Counted from the stretch's first letter, positions 35,164 to 44,410 are shown. The stretch: 64,000 nucleotides of DNA from Faecalicatena_A orotica (GCF_040545875.1 NZ_JBEPMR010000003.1), one strand, 5' to 3'. The notes: generated by a model not told the origin, from the sequence alone. A program made the numbers and translations.

Positions 35164-36665
35164 TTTCCCATACTCTCCTCTGTCTTTTTTGTGCAGGAAG
35201 CAATTCCCGCGATCAAATCCTCTGCCAGTACACTGTAAGAACCCTTTGCGGCTTTTGCCTCATCGCCGCCACAGGCATGCAGGTAAACGCCCAGTACAGC
35301 TGCCTCATAAGGATACATATGCTGTGCAAGAAGGCCGGCAATTACCCCCGCAAGGACATCGCCGGAACCGGCTTTTGCCATAGAACTGTTTCCCGCAGTA
35401 TTTACAAAATTATGTTTTTTCCTCTTAGCCACCACCGTCCTTGCATCTTTCAGGACACACACAACACCATATTTTTCTGTAAAGGCTTTTACCTTTTCAA
35501 AACGTTCTTCCTGAAGTTCCGCTACCGAACAGCCGAGAAGGCCGGACATTTCCTTCATATGCGGTGTCAGGATAAGAGGTCTCTCTGTCGTTATCAAGAG
35601 TTCGGGATGACAGCTTAATATATTCAGTCCGTCTGCATCAGCCACACAGGGGACCCTGACTTCTTTCAGTGTCGTTTCCAGAATACTTTCTGAAAGCCTG
35701 CTCTGCCCCAGACCGCATCCAATACATACCACGTCCGCCCAGCCAAGCAGGCTCTTTAGTTTTTCCTCTTCAAATTCAGTATATGTTGAGATGATGGCTT
35801 CGGGGAGCTGCTGCTGCAGAATCACGCGGTTATCCTCTGAGGTATAGATCTGAACAAGTCCTGCCCCGCTTGTATAAGCAGCCTTTGCACTTAAGTAGGC
35901 GGCACCGGACATGCCTTTGCTTCCTGTAATCATCAGGACCTTCCCGTAAGTGCCCTTATGGGAGTTCGGCCGTCTGGGCGGCATAAGGACCGGCAGATCT
36001 TTTTTCTCATAGGTATAACAGATATCATTTTCCTTTTCAAATAATCCGCATTGGATACCAATATCAGCCACAACTGTCTTTCCTGCATACATATGCCCGG
36101 GATGGAGGATCAGTCCCAGCTTTTCACACTGGAAGGTAACTGTCAAATCTGCCTGAAAAGCACAGCCAAGCACCCTGCCCGTGGCAGAACAGATCCCGGA
36201 CGGGATGTCTACGGCCACTTTCTGCCCGCTTAAAGCATTCATTTTTACGATTGACTCCAGATAGTCCCCCGTGATTTCTCTATTGAGTCCTACCCCGAAA
36301 ACTGCATCCACTATAGTAGTATATTCCTGACGGCATACAGTTGTTACCATCGGCACGCCACATTTTTCTGCAATTCCCTTCTGCCTGCGGCAGTCGGCAC
36401 TCATGGAGGATTCATGGCCCACAAATACGGCCGTAGCATCATATCCTTTTTCTTTCAGCAGCCGGGCAACGGCAAAACCATCCCCGCCATTGTTGCCGGA
36501 ACCGCAGAATATAAGTGGTTTTTCCAGATTGATTTGTTCCCGCTCCATAGCTTCCACAACTTTTAAGGCGGCCCGCTCCATTAAAACCAGGGACGGCAGG
36601 CCAATCTCATTGATGGTAAAGCTGTCCGCTTTCTGCATCCATTCCCCTGTAGGCAGATATCTCAT
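35160..36665 (-). CDS. nnr: bifunctional NAD(P)H-hydrate epimerase / ADP-dependent dehydratase, 501 aa
   Basis: Repairs damaged (hydrated) NADH and NADPH. The N-terminal YjeF epimerase domain (1-215) contains CGSGNNGGDGFAVARLL and VDIPSGI. The C-terminal ribokinase-like dehydratase (about 225-501) contains TGSKGMSGAAYL, LTPHMKEMSGL and AGSGDVLAGVIAGLL. The ATG at 36665 has AGGAGG eight nt upstream; the open frame to 36737 is not needed. Confidence 0.95.
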   Translation of the reverse strand: MRYLPTGEWMQKADSFTINEIGLPSLVLMERAALKVVEAMEREQINLEKPLIFCGSGNNGGDGFAVARLLKEKGYDATAVFVGHESSMSADCRRQKGIAEKCGVPMVTTVCRQEYTTIVDAVFGVGLNREITGDYLESIVKMNALSGQKVAVDIPSGICSATGRVLGCAFQADLTVTFQCEKLGLILHPGHMYAGKTVVADIGIQCGLFEKENDICYTYEKKDLPVLMPPRRPNSHKGTYGKVLMITGSKGMSGAAYLSAKAAYTSGAGLVQIYTSEDNRVILQQQLPEAIISTYTEFEEEKLKSLLGWADVVCIGCGLGQSRLSESILETTLKEVRVPCVADADGLNILSCHPELLITTERPLILTPHMKEMSGLLGCSVAELQEERFEKVKAFTEKYGVVCVLKDARTVVAKRKKHNFVNTAGNSSMAKAGSGDVLAGVIAGLLAQHMYPYEAAVLGVYLHACGGDEAKAAKGSYSVLAEDLIAGIASCTKKTEESMGK

Positions 36666-36720
36666 ATGCTCTTCCTCCTTGTTTACTTTCAAATTTCCCA
36701 AAATCCGCCGAAATGAAACG

Positions 36721-36753
36721 ACGTGTAAAAAAGGCACCGCCTTCGTTACACGT
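36721..36753 (-). terminator. hairpin between rex and nnr
   Basis: Outer arms ACGTGTAA/TTACACGT (36721-36728 with 36746-36753) enclose AAGGC-ACC-GCCTT (36731-36743). On the minus strand the small inner stem is followed directly by a U run, so it could end rex. Confidence 0.6.
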
Positions 36754-36788
36754 CCTGAACGTCTTTGTTAAACTCAAATCTCTGCTGT

Positions 36789-37439
36789 TTACGCTTTGCT
36801 GCCGTGTTCCTCATTATAGCTTGTGATATTGTAGGAAAGTTTCATCAGACTATCTGAGAGGTGTACACTCTCTACAATGACATCATCCGGAAGGTTCAGA
36901 TCCGTATGTGCAAAGTTCCAGATAGCTTTAATTCCATTTGCTACAAGCAGGTCTGCTACTTCTATTGCTTTTGATTTTGGAATCGTAAGCGCTGCAATTT
37001 CTATTTCGTTATGTTTTAAAAAGTCTTTTAATTCATCCATCATGCGGACCGGTATGCCGCGGATAGAAACACCTTCGAGTCTCGGATTCACATCGAACAG
37101 TCCTTTCAGACTGAAACCACTCTTCTCAAAAGACGCGTAATTCGCAAGTGCCTGCCCGAGATTGCCGGCTCCAATTATAATCATATTATGCTGTCTGTTT
37201 AAACCGAGGATCTTCCCGATCTCTGTATAAAGATACTTTACGTTATATCCATAGCCCTGTTGTCCAAAGCCGCCGAAATTATTTAAATCCTGACGGATCT
37301 GTGAAGCAGTGACACTCATCTTCTTGCTCAGGTCATTTGACGAAATCCGCTCAACCCCTGCATCCAGTAATTCTCCCAAATATCTGTAATATCTTGGCAG
37401 CCTTCCTATTACCGCACGTGATATTTCTCTCTCTTCCAC
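36789..37439 (-). CDS. rex: redox-sensing transcriptional repressor Rex, 216 aa
   Basis: Senses the NADH/NAD+ ratio and represses fermentation genes. The N-terminal winged helix includes the recognition region SVTASQIRQDLNNFGGFG, and the Rossmann domain has GAGNLGQALANY. I chose GTG at 37439 because GGAGG is nine nt upstream; the GTG at 37448 directly abuts it. Promoter TTGACT-N17-TATAAT (37541-37569) drives it, followed by a long leader hairpin (37466-37532). Rex-like operators occur in the alcohol dehydrogenase promoter within this window. Confidence 0.95.
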   Translation of the reverse strand: MEEREISRAVIGRLPRYYRYLGELLDAGVERISSNDLSKKMSVTASQIRQDLNNFGGFGQQGYGYNVKYLYTEIGKILGLNRQHNMIIIGAGNLGQALANYASFEKSGFSLKGLFDVNPRLEGVSIRGIPVRMMDELKDFLKHNEIEIAALTIPKSKAIEVADLLVANGIKAIWNFAHTDLNLPDDVIVESVHLSDSLMKLSYNITSYNEEHGSKA

Positions 37440-37465
37440 AGTTATCACCCTCCAAACTTAGTCTA

Positions 37466-37532
37466 GTACATCGTTTTGTAATGATCTATGCTCTCCATAA
37501 TATGATACATAGGTACTTACAAAACAATGTAC
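37466..37532 (-). promoter_or_regulatory. long stem-loop in the rex 5' leader
   Basis: Sixteen-base arms (37466-37481 and 37517-37532) match at 15 positions, with an inner CTATG/CATAG. The structure starts soon after the predicted start site and has no U-tract. Confidence 0.55.
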
Positions 37533-37540
37533 CGAATTTT

Positions 37541-37569
37541 ATTATATAGAATTGTGTGGACAAAGTCAA
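37541..37569 (-). promoter_or_regulatory. rex promoter
   Basis: TTGACT (37564-37569) and TATAAT (37541-37546) are 17 nt apart on the minus strand, back to back with the plus-strand promoter at 37578-37605. Confidence 0.8.
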
Positions 37570-37577
37570 TTTTTTAG

Positions 37578-37605
37578 TTGTATTTTACTTTATTTTCGCT
37601 ATAAT
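37578..37605 (+). promoter_or_regulatory. promoter of the ABC-F gene
   Basis: TTGTAT (37578-37583) and TATAAT (37600-37605) are 16 nt apart. An imperfect hairpin CCTTATT...AATAAGG (37622-37653) follows in the leader. Confidence 0.7.
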
Positions 37606-37680
37606 GAAATAAGTATGTATTTCCTTATTACGGCCAAAACGCTGTAAAATAAGGCACACTTAAGATGCAGGAGGTTAATT

Positions 37681-39624
37681 ATGATACTCGCATGTCATAA
37701 TCTTAATAAATCATTCGGAGACCAGCTGATCGTAAAAGACGGGTCTTTCCATATAGAAGACAGAGAAAAGGCCGCACTTGTCGGCGTAAACGGGGCGGGC
37801 AAATCCACCATTTTAAAGATGATCGTGAAGGAAGAACCCATAGACAGCGGTGAGGTTGTTCTGACAAGGGGGAAGACGCTTGGCTACCTTGCACAGCAGC
37901 AGAAGCTGGAAAGCGGACGTTCCATTTATGAGGAGGTCAAGACCGCTAAGGCCGATATTATTGCAACGGAACAGCAAATCCGCACGATCGAACATGAATT
38001 GAAGTCATTAAACGGTGAGGAACTTGAGAAGCGGCTGGAAACCTATAACCGCCTTATGTCACAGTTTGAAGCACAGAATGGATATGCCTATGAAAGTGAG
38101 ATCACCGGCGTCTTAAAAGGTCTTGGTTTTGGTGAAGAAGATTTTAATAAGATGACGGACACCCTTTCTGGCGGGCAGAAAACCCGTGTCTCCCTCGGTA
38201 AGCTGCTGCTGACCAAACCGGATATCCTGCTCCTTGATGAACCGACGAACCATCTGGACCTGAATTCCATCACCTGGCTGGAAACCTATCTTCTGAACTA
38301 CCCGGGTGCTGTTTTTATTGTATCCCATGACCGTTTCTTCCTGAACCGTGTCGTGACAAAGGTAATCGAAGTTGAGAATGGGGCTGTCCGCATGTATGCC
38401 GGGAATTACAAGGCGTATGCGGATAAGAAACAGCAGATCCGGGATGCCATGCTCAAAGAATACCTGAACCAGCAGCGTGAAATCAAGCATCAGGAAGCTG
38501 TCATTGAAAAGCTCCGCTCCTTCAACCGCGAAAAGTCTATCAAGCGTGCAGAGAGCCGGGAAAAGATGCTGAACAAGATGACGCTTGTGGAAAAGCCACA
38601 GGAGCCCGCTAAAGAGATACACTTTTCCCTGGAACCATCCTGCATCAGCGGAAATGATGTTCTGTCCGTGGAAGAATTATCCAAATCTTTCGATCATCAG
38701 ACCCTGTTCCAGAATATCAGCTTTGATATCAAACGAGGGGAACACGTGGCTGTTATCGGGGACAACGGGACTGGAAAGACAACCCTGCTCAAGATACTCA
38801 ATCAGGTAGTTTCGCCGGATACCGGGTCATTTACTCTGGGTTCCAAAGTGAAGATAGGCTATTATGACCAGGAACACCATGTACTCCATGACGGAAAGAA
38901 TATTTTCGATGAAATCTCGGATGATTACCCGACCCTCACGAATACGCAGATACGCAATACACTGGCTGCATTCCAGTTTACCGGGGATGATGTCTACAAA
39001 CTTATTGGCGATTTGAGCGGCGGTGAAAAAGGCCGCGTTTCTCTTGCAAAGCTTATGTTGTCCGAGGCGAATTTCCTGATTCTCGATGAGCCGACGAACC
39101 ATCTGGACATCACATCCAAGGAGATTCTGGAAAAGGCCCTGAATGAATATACGGGCACCGTCCTCTATGTATCACACGACAGGTATTTTATTAACCAGAC
39201 GGCCGGGCGGATTCTGGAACTTGTCAATCAGACGTTCGTGAACTATATCGGGAATTATGATTATTACCTTGAAAAGAAAGAAGAACTGACTGCGGTTTAT
39301 GCATCTTCCACCGCCTCCCCGGCATCTGTTTCAGACAATACCGCATCATACGGGGAGGATATCGGATCTGCACCAGATGGGCGTTTAAGCTGGCAGGAAC
39401 AGAAGGAACAGCAGGCGAAAGAACGTAAACGGCAAAGTGATTTGAAAAAGACCGAGGACAGGATCGCAGTTTTGGAAGAAAGAAATGCCAGGATTGATGA
39501 GCTGATGACACATGAGGATGTCTATTCCAACTCTGTGAAATGTCAGGAGCTCGCCGTAGAGAAATCTGGAAATGAAGAAGAACTGGAACTGCTTTATGAA
39601 AAGTGGGAGGAACTGGCCCAATAA
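37681..39624 (+). CDS. ABC-F family ATPase (YdiF/Uup-like), 647 aa
   Basis: Soluble protein with two ABC cassettes and no membrane part. Walker A motifs are GVNGAGKSTI and GDNGTGKTTL, the signatures are LSGGQKTRVSLG and LSGGEKGRVSLAK, and both Walker B motifs end in DEPTNHLD. The arm/linker (about 240-310) is charged and coiled-coil-like. A C-terminal coiled coil (about 570-640) is typical of YdiF/Uup. ABC-F proteins act on the ribosome, and some give antibiotic resistance; this one looks like a housekeeping type. AGGAGG lies six nt before the ATG. Confidence 0.93.
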   Translation: MILACHNLNKSFGDQLIVKDGSFHIEDREKAALVGVNGAGKSTILKMIVKEEPIDSGEVVLTRGKTLGYLAQQQKLESGRSIYEEVKTAKADIIATEQQIRTIEHELKSLNGEELEKRLETYNRLMSQFEAQNGYAYESEITGVLKGLGFGEEDFNKMTDTLSGGQKTRVSLGKLLLTKPDILLLDEPTNHLDLNSITWLETYLLNYPGAVFIVSHDRFFLNRVVTKVIEVENGAVRMYAGNYKAYADKKQQIRDAMLKEYLNQQREIKHQEAVIEKLRSFNREKSIKRAESREKMLNKMTLVEKPQEPAKEIHFSLEPSCISGNDVLSVEELSKSFDHQTLFQNISFDIKRGEHVAVIGDNGTGKTTLLKILNQVVSPDTGSFTLGSKVKIGYYDQEHHVLHDGKNIFDEISDDYPTLTNTQIRNTLAAFQFTGDDVYKLIGDLSGGEKGRVSLAKLMLSEANFLILDEPTNHLDITSKEILEKALNEYTGTVLYVSHDRYFINQTAGRILELVNQTFVNYIGNYDYYLEKKEELTAVYASSTASPASVSDNTASYGEDIGSAPDGRLSWQEQKEQQAKERKRQSDLKKTEDRIAVLEERNARIDELMTHEDVYSNSVKCQELAVEKSGNEEELELLYEKWEELAQ

Positions 39625-39628
39625 AAGA

Positions 39629-39668
39629 GGAACACCTGACACACGCAAGTGCCGGGTGTTCCTTTTTT
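39629..39668. terminator. bidirectional terminator between the ABC-F gene and icd
   Basis: Stem GGAACACC/GGTGTTCC (39629-39636 with 39655-39662) is followed by TTTTTT on the plus strand and TCTTTTATT on the minus strand. A second hairpin (39670-39687) lies beside it without a U-tract. Confidence 0.85.
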
Positions 39669-39693
39669 GCAGCCCCTTTGGGGGCTGTACATT

Positions 39694-40890
39694 CTATAGG
39701 TGTGCTGCGATTGCTTTGATGAAGTCCTCGCTGTTTAATACTGTAGGATTCTCAATAGTGGTAATCAGGGCCAGATCCTTTGTCATGCTTCCTGCTTCAA
39801 TCGTGTCAATTGTGGCCTTTTCCAGTCTGTCTGCAAATTCCATCAGCTCTTTGTTCCCGTCCAGTTCACCGCGTTTTCTGAGTGCGCCTGTCCATGCAAA
39901 AATAGTGGCAACAGAATTTGTGGAAGTCTCCTCCCCTTTCAGGTGTTTGTAATAGTGGCGCTGAACAGTTCCGTGGGCAGCCTCGTATTCAAAGTATCCT
40001 TCCGGAGATACAAGTACGGATGTCATCATTGCGAGGGAGCCGAATGCAGAGGATACCATATCACTCATAACATCACCGTCATAATTCTTGCAGGCCCAGA
40101 TATAACCGCCTTCTGATTTCATAACGCGGGCAACCGCATCATCGATGAGGGTATAGAAATATTCGATCCCCGCAGCCTTGAATTTATCATCAAATTCAGC
40201 ATCATAAATTTCCTGGAAAATATCCTTGAAGGTGTGGTCATATTTCTTTGAGATCGTATCCTTTGTTGCAAACCACAGATCCTGCTTTGTATCCAGTGCA
40301 TAGCTAAAGCAGCTTCTTGCAAAGCTTTCGATGGACTGGTTCAGGTTATGCATTCCCTGCACGATACCCGGTCCGGCAAAGTTATGTACCAGCTCTTTTG
40401 TCTGTGTCCCGTCTTCGGCAGTATAGACTAATTCTACTTTTCCTGCACCCGGAATCTTCATCTCTGATCCTTTATACACGTCACCGTATGCATGTCTTGC
40501 AATAGTGATTGGCTTCTTCCAGTTTCTGACACACGGTTCGATTCCTTTAACAACAATCGGAGCACGGAAAACGGTTCCATCGAGGATTGCCCTGATTGTA
40601 CCGTTCGGGCTCTTCCACATTTCTTTCAGGTCGTACTCATCCATACGTGCGGCATTCGGAGTGATTGTTGCACACTTTACGGCTACTTTATATTTCTTCG
40701 TCGCATTGGCAGAATCAATGGTTACCTGATCGTCTGTCTCGTTTCTGTGTTCCAGTCCCAGGTCATAGTATTCTGTGTTGAGTTCAATGTATGGTTCAAG
40801 AAGATTGTCTTTGATCATCTTCCAGAGGATACGTGTCATTTCGTCCCCATCCATCTCAACTATAGGTGTCGTCATCTTAATCTTTTCCAT
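39694..40890 (-). CDS. icd: NADP-dependent isocitrate dehydrogenase (eukaryotic-like type), 398 aa
   Basis: Oxidative decarboxylation of isocitrate to 2-oxoglutarate. The N-terminus (PIVEMDGDEMTRILWKMIKD) and length are those of the homodimeric type II enzyme. Substrate and metal residues are in SPNGTIRAILDGTVFRAPI, and the C-terminal EAAHGTVQRHY is diagnostic. AGGAGG precedes the ATG, one base after the gntR stop codon. With Re-citrate synthase and gntR it forms an operon for glutamate-family carbon skeletons; aconitase is not in the window. Confidence 0.96.
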   Translation of the reverse strand: MEKIKMTTPIVEMDGDEMTRILWKMIKDNLLEPYIELNTEYYDLGLEHRNETDDQVTIDSANATKKYKVAVKCATITPNAARMDEYDLKEMWKSPNGTIRAILDGTVFRAPIVVKGIEPCVRNWKKPITIARHAYGDVYKGSEMKIPGAGKVELVYTAEDGTQTKELVHNFAGPGIVQGMHNLNQSIESFARSCFSYALDTKQDLWFATKDTISKKYDHTFKDIFQEIYDAEFDDKFKAAGIEYFYTLIDDAVARVMKSEGGYIWACKNYDGDVMSDMVSSAFGSLAMMTSVLVSPEGYFEYEAAHGTVQRHYYKHLKGEETSTNSVATIFAWTGALRKRGELDGNKELMEFADRLEKATIDTIEAGSMTKDLALITTIENPTVLNSEDFIKAIAAHL

Positions 40891-40891
40891 C

Positions 40892-41572
40892 TTATCTGTC
40901 TCCTCCTAAAATTTCTTCGTAACCTTGTTTCTTCAGGTTCTGTATGACATGCAGAATGTGCTCGTTAGCGAGCTGCTCTGCAAGGTCTGCATCTTTGTCA
41001 CGAATTGCACGTAAAAGCTGCTTGTGTTCCCGGATCGACTTGCGGGCGCGTTCTTCTGCCACAACAGATGTCTTTCGTGCCAGCTGTACATATTTGTGGA
41101 AATCCAGTAATACATGGCTTAATATACGGCTGTCGGATGCCTCATAGAGAATCGCATGGAACTTACCGTCCAGCTCTGCCATCTGTTCTGCACTGCCGCC
41201 CCCTTCTCTTTTCATATGGAATTCAGAAAGAAGCATAATCTCATCAAGTTCATCTAACTGTTCGTCCGTAATATTTTCTGTTGCCCATCTGGCACAGAGT
41301 CCTTCCAGCATGGAACGGATCATGTAGATATCACTGACGTCCTTCGGTGAAATGCCCGTTACATATGCCCCCTTATTGGGAATGATGGAAACAAGCCCTT
41401 CCAGCTCCAGCTGTCTTAAAGCCTCCCGCACGGGTGTCCTGCTGACCCCTAATTCTTTCCCAATCGTGTTCTCCCTTAATTCATCGTGTTCCTTATATTT
41501 TCCTTTCAGAATATCATCTCGGATTCTTTGAAACACACGGCTGCTTAAGGAATTGTCCTGATAATCTCCCAT
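40892..41572 (-). CDS. GntR/FadR-family (FCD domain) transcriptional regulator, 226 aa
   Basis: The N-terminal winged helix (RVFQRIRDDILKGKY, then GVSRTPVREALRQLELEGLV) is followed by an all-helical FCD ligand-binding domain. The metal/ligand histidines are seen in FHAILYEASDS and REHKQLLRAI. Such regulators usually bind small organic acids. It is encoded between the citrate synthase and icd genes, and a palindrome of the GntR type (43072-43083) overlaps the operon's -10. It therefore probably controls its own operon in response to a citrate-pathway metabolite. Confidence 0.92.
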   Translation of the reverse strand: MGDYQDNSLSSRVFQRIRDDILKGKYKEHDELRENTIGKELGVSRTPVREALRQLELEGLVSIIPNKGAYVTGISPKDVSDIYMIRSMLEGLCARWATENITDEQLDELDEIMLLSEFHMKREGGGSAEQMAELDGKFHAILYEASDSRILSHVLLDFHKYVQLARKTSVVAEERARKSIREHKQLLRAIRDKDADLAEQLANEHILHVIQNLKKQGYEEILGGDR

Positions 41573-41594
41573 TTTGTTTTTATGTCCTCCCAGG

Positions 41595-42983
41595 TCAGAG
41601 TGTTATATGCAGTTCACTGCATACACTGTCTATTTTGGCAATTAATTCTTCATCTGTCAAGACCGTAACCCGACCTTCTTCATATTCTTTGTCGACCCAC
41701 TGTTTTATTTCTTTCACAATTTGCGAATTTTTATCGACCTGACGGTCACCCGAAAGTTTATAATAAGCATTGATCCAGTATGCAATCCCTGCAGCGCCGG
41801 ATGTGTTGGAAACCGAAACAAGCGCCGGCCGGTTCAGGTATTTTTCAGTATCGAAAATATTATAAATTTCTTCATTCTTCAGCATACCGTCTGCATGGAT
41901 TCCCGCACGTGTAACATTGAAGTTCCTTCCAACAAATGGTGTTCTCGAAGGAACACGGTAGCCAAGTTCTTTCTCGTAATATTCGGCCAGCTCAGTAATC
42001 ACTGTTGTATCCATCCCGTCCAGTGTCCCGCGCAGCTGCGCATATTCAAATACCATTGCCTCCAGCGGTGTATTTCCGGTGCGCTCCCCGATTCCGAACA
42101 GGGAACAGTTCACGCCGGATGCCCCGTACAGCCATGCCGTGGTAGAGTTGTTGACCGCTTTGTAGAAATCGTTATGTCCGTGGAATTCAATCAGTTCACT
42201 CGGAACCCCGGCATGAGTCATTAATCCATAGATGATTCCCGGTACAGACCGCGGTATAACTGCACCTGGGAAATTCACCCCATATCCCATCGTATCACAG
42301 GCACGGATTTTCACCGGAATCTGATATTCTTCCATCAGCTTCATCAGTTCCAGACAGAACGGGATCACAAACCCGTAAATGTCAGATCTGGTGATATCTT
42401 CCAGATGGCATCTCGGCCGTACTCCCGTCTCCATACATTCCCTGACTACAGAAAGATAATGTTCCAGCGCCTCTCTCCTTGTCATCTTAAGCTTGTAAAA
42501 GATATGATAATCGGAACAGCTTACGAGGATCCCTGTTTCCTTCAGCCCGATATCCTTAACAAGCTGGAAATCCTTCTTGCTTGCCCGGATCCAGCTTGTC
42601 ACTTCCGGAAACTGATATCCCTTTTCCAGACATTTATAAACAGCATCCCTGTCCTTCTTGCTATACAAGAAGAACTCGCTCTGTCTGATCTTTCCCTTAT
42701 GGCCTCCGAGTTTATGTAAATAATCAAAAATCATCACGATCTGTTCTGTCGTATAAGGAGCCCTTGACTGCTGACCGTCACGGAAAGTCGTATCTGTGAT
42801 CCAAATCTCGTCCGGCATATTATGCGGCACGATCCTGTCATTGAAAGCGATCTTCGGAATCTCGTCATAATGAAACAAATTCCGGAAAACATTCGGAGTA
42901 TCCACATCCACCAGCGGATACATATGTTCTTCCAGTTCCAGCAAATTCGTATGCTTGTTTAAAAATACCTTCCTGTTCTCCAT
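41595..42983 (-). CDS. Re-type citrate synthase (isopropylmalate/homocitrate synthase family), 462 aa
   Basis: DRE-TIM metallolyase. The catalytic start TDTTFRDGQQSRAPYT and the metal histidines in EFHGHNDFYKAVNNS are visible, plus AGIHADG near the C-terminus. It lacks the C-terminal regulatory LeuA dimer domain. The N-terminal 60 residues and the link to icd match the anaerobic Re-citrate synthase known from Clostridium kluyveri, which makes citrate with opposite stereochemistry to the common enzyme. Automated pipelines often name it 2-isopropylmalate synthase. AGGAGG precedes the ATG. First gene of the operon with gntR and icd. Confidence 0.82.
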   Translation of the reverse strand: MENRKVFLNKHTNLLELEEHMYPLVDVDTPNVFRNLFHYDEIPKIAFNDRIVPHNMPDEIWITDTTFRDGQQSRAPYTTEQIVMIFDYLHKLGGHKGKIRQSEFFLYSKKDRDAVYKCLEKGYQFPEVTSWIRASKKDFQLVKDIGLKETGILVSCSDYHIFYKLKMTRREALEHYLSVVRECMETGVRPRCHLEDITRSDIYGFVIPFCLELMKLMEEYQIPVKIRACDTMGYGVNFPGAVIPRSVPGIIYGLMTHAGVPSELIEFHGHNDFYKAVNNSTTAWLYGASGVNCSLFGIGERTGNTPLEAMVFEYAQLRGTLDGMDTTVITELAEYYEKELGYRVPSRTPFVGRNFNVTRAGIHADGMLKNEEIYNIFDTEKYLNRPALVSVSNTSGAAGIAYWINAYYKLSGDRQVDKNSQIVKEIKQWVDKEYEEGRVTVLTDEELIAKIDSVCSELHITL

Positions 42984-43041
42984 TTTAAAATACCTCCTGG
43001 TCTAATCAAACTGCTTTATTCACACAGGCAATAAGCCCTCG

Positions 43042-43054
43042 ATACATATTGTAT
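43042..43054 (-). promoter_or_regulatory. secondary ATACA/TGTAT dyad downstream of the citrate synthase promoter
   Basis: ATACA-N3-TGTAT resembles the operator at 43072-43083 and may be a second regulator site. Confidence 0.35.
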
Positions 43055-43071
43055 ATTTGCATCCTTGTATA

Positions 43072-43100
43072 ATTGTATACAATCTTCTTTTTCCTGTCAA
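43072..43100 (-). promoter_or_regulatory. promoter and GntR-type operator of the citrate synthase/gntR/icd operon
   Basis: Consensus TTGACA (43095-43100) and TACAAT (43072-43077) are 17 nt apart. The perfect 12-bp palindrome ATTGTATACAAT (43072-43083) covers the -10, which suits repression. Confidence 0.75.
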
Positions 43101-43134
43101 TAAAAAAGTGGAGAAAATGGAGAATTTTTGAAAC

Positions 43135-43201
43135 AAAAAAGGAAGCACCCGGAAAGAACTGCCTGATTATTAAAAATCAAACGTCTCCTTCCGGTACCTC
43201 C
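43135..43201 (-). terminator. terminator of the ser-ilv-leu run
   Basis: A 16-bp stem with one bulged G (43141-43157 with 43186-43201) and a nested TGATT/AATCA is followed on the minus strand by TTTTTTG. Confidence 0.85.
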
Positions 43202-43246
43202 TGCCTTATTGGAAGTGTCTGGCTGTGCAGTTTTCTTTCCTGTACA

Positions 43247-44410
43247 CTACAGGATTACACGCACCTTCAGAACACCCTCGATCCTGCTTAATTCCTCTTC
43301 TACTTCTTTGCTGACATCTCCGTCGATATCCATCATGGTATAGGCATATTCTTTCCTGCTCTTGTTTGCCATCAGGGAAATATTCATGTCTGCCTTTGCA
43401 AGAAGAGCGGTAAACTGTCCCAGCATGTTCGGTTTGTTATGGTGAAGGATCGTGATTCTGGAGCCGCCTTCTTTTTTACCCATATCGCAGTCCGGATAAT
43501 TTACAGAATGTGTGATATTGCCGTTCTCTAGATAATCGATGGTCTCCTTGACGGCCATCTTCGCACAGTTGTCTTCCGACTCCTCTGTGGACGCGCCAAG
43601 GTGCGGGATTACAATTGCACCCTTCACTCCTGCGACCTCCGGTGTCGGAAAGTCTGTTACATAGCCCTTTACCCTTCCGGATACAAGTGCATCTACCATA
43701 TCCTCGCCATTTACAAGAAGGTCTCTTGCAAAGTTCAGGATGACCACATTTTTCTTCATCAGGCTGATTGTATCTTTGTTGATCATGCCCTTCGTATCAT
43801 CCAGCGCCGGAACATGGATGGTAATATAATCACATTCTTTATAGAGCTCATCGACCGTTTTTGCGTGGTGAATACTTCTTGAAAGCTTCCATGCGGCATC
43901 CACAGACACATACGGGTCATATCCGTATACATCCATCCCCAGATGTGTTGCAGCATTGGCAACAAGGACACCAATTGCCCCGAGTCCGATTACACCGAGT
44001 TTTTTGCCTTCCAGCTCTGTCCCTGCAAAAGCTTTTTTCTTCTTTTCTGTTATTTTTGCGATATCGCCGTCTTCTTCATTTTCCTGTACCCAGTTAATTC
44101 CGCCGATGATATCACGCGCTGCAAGCAGCATACCTGCAATCACAAGTTCCTTTACACCGTTTGCATTTGCGCCCGGTGTATTGAAAACGACAATCCCCTT
44201 CTCTGCACATTTTTCGAGAGGAATGTTGTTGACCCCGGCTCCTGCACGGGCTATCACCTTCAGATTCCCACTGAATTCCATCTCATGCATAGATGCACTC
44301 CTTACGAGTATCGCATCTGCCTCCTCAGGCTTTTCGGTTTTTACATAACTTTCATCAAATTTCTCCAGTCCTACATGAGCGATTGGATTCAGACAATTAT
44401 ACTTATACAT
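43247..44410 (-). CDS. serA: D-3-phosphoglycerate dehydrogenase, 387 aa
   Basis: First step of serine synthesis. The 2-hydroxyacid dehydrogenase core has ARAGAGVNNIP, the NAD loop GLGAIGVLVANAA, the catalytic arginine region NFARDLLVNGEDM and the histidine in IPHLGASTEES. A short C-terminal ACT domain (about 310-387) would bind serine. The start is one base after the serC stop codon, with its ribosome site inside serC, so translation is coupled. Confidence 0.95.
   Translation of the reverse strand: MYKYNCLNPIAHVGLEKFDESYVKTEKPEEADAILVRSASMHEMEFSGNLKVIARAGAGVNNIPLEKCAEKGIVVFNTPGANANGVKELVIAGMLLAARDIIGGINWVQENEEDGDIAKITEKKKKAFAGTELEGKKLGVIGLGAIGVLVANAATHLGMDVYGYDPYVSVDAAWKLSRSIHHAKTVDELYKECDYITIHVPALDDTKGMINKDTISLMKKNVVILNFARDLLVNGEDMVDALVSGRVKGYVTDFPTPEVAGVKGAIVIPHLGASTEESEDNCAKMAVKETIDYLENGNITHSVNYPDCDMGKKEGGSRITILHHNKPNMLGQFTALLAKADMNISLMANKSRKEYAYTMMDIDGDVSKEVEEELSRIEGVLKVRVIL

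Noticed and set aside
41595..42983. 2-isopropylmalate synthase label for the DRE-TIM enzyme
   Set aside because: It lacks the C-terminal LeuA regulatory domain and is operonic with icd and a GntR regulator, not with leu genes.
43186..43201. T-box-like GGTACC sequence in the terminator after serA
   Set aside because: A T-box needs a long leader with stem I in front. Here only about 45 nt separate it from the serA stop, and the next promoter (TTGACA at 43095) starts downstream of it.
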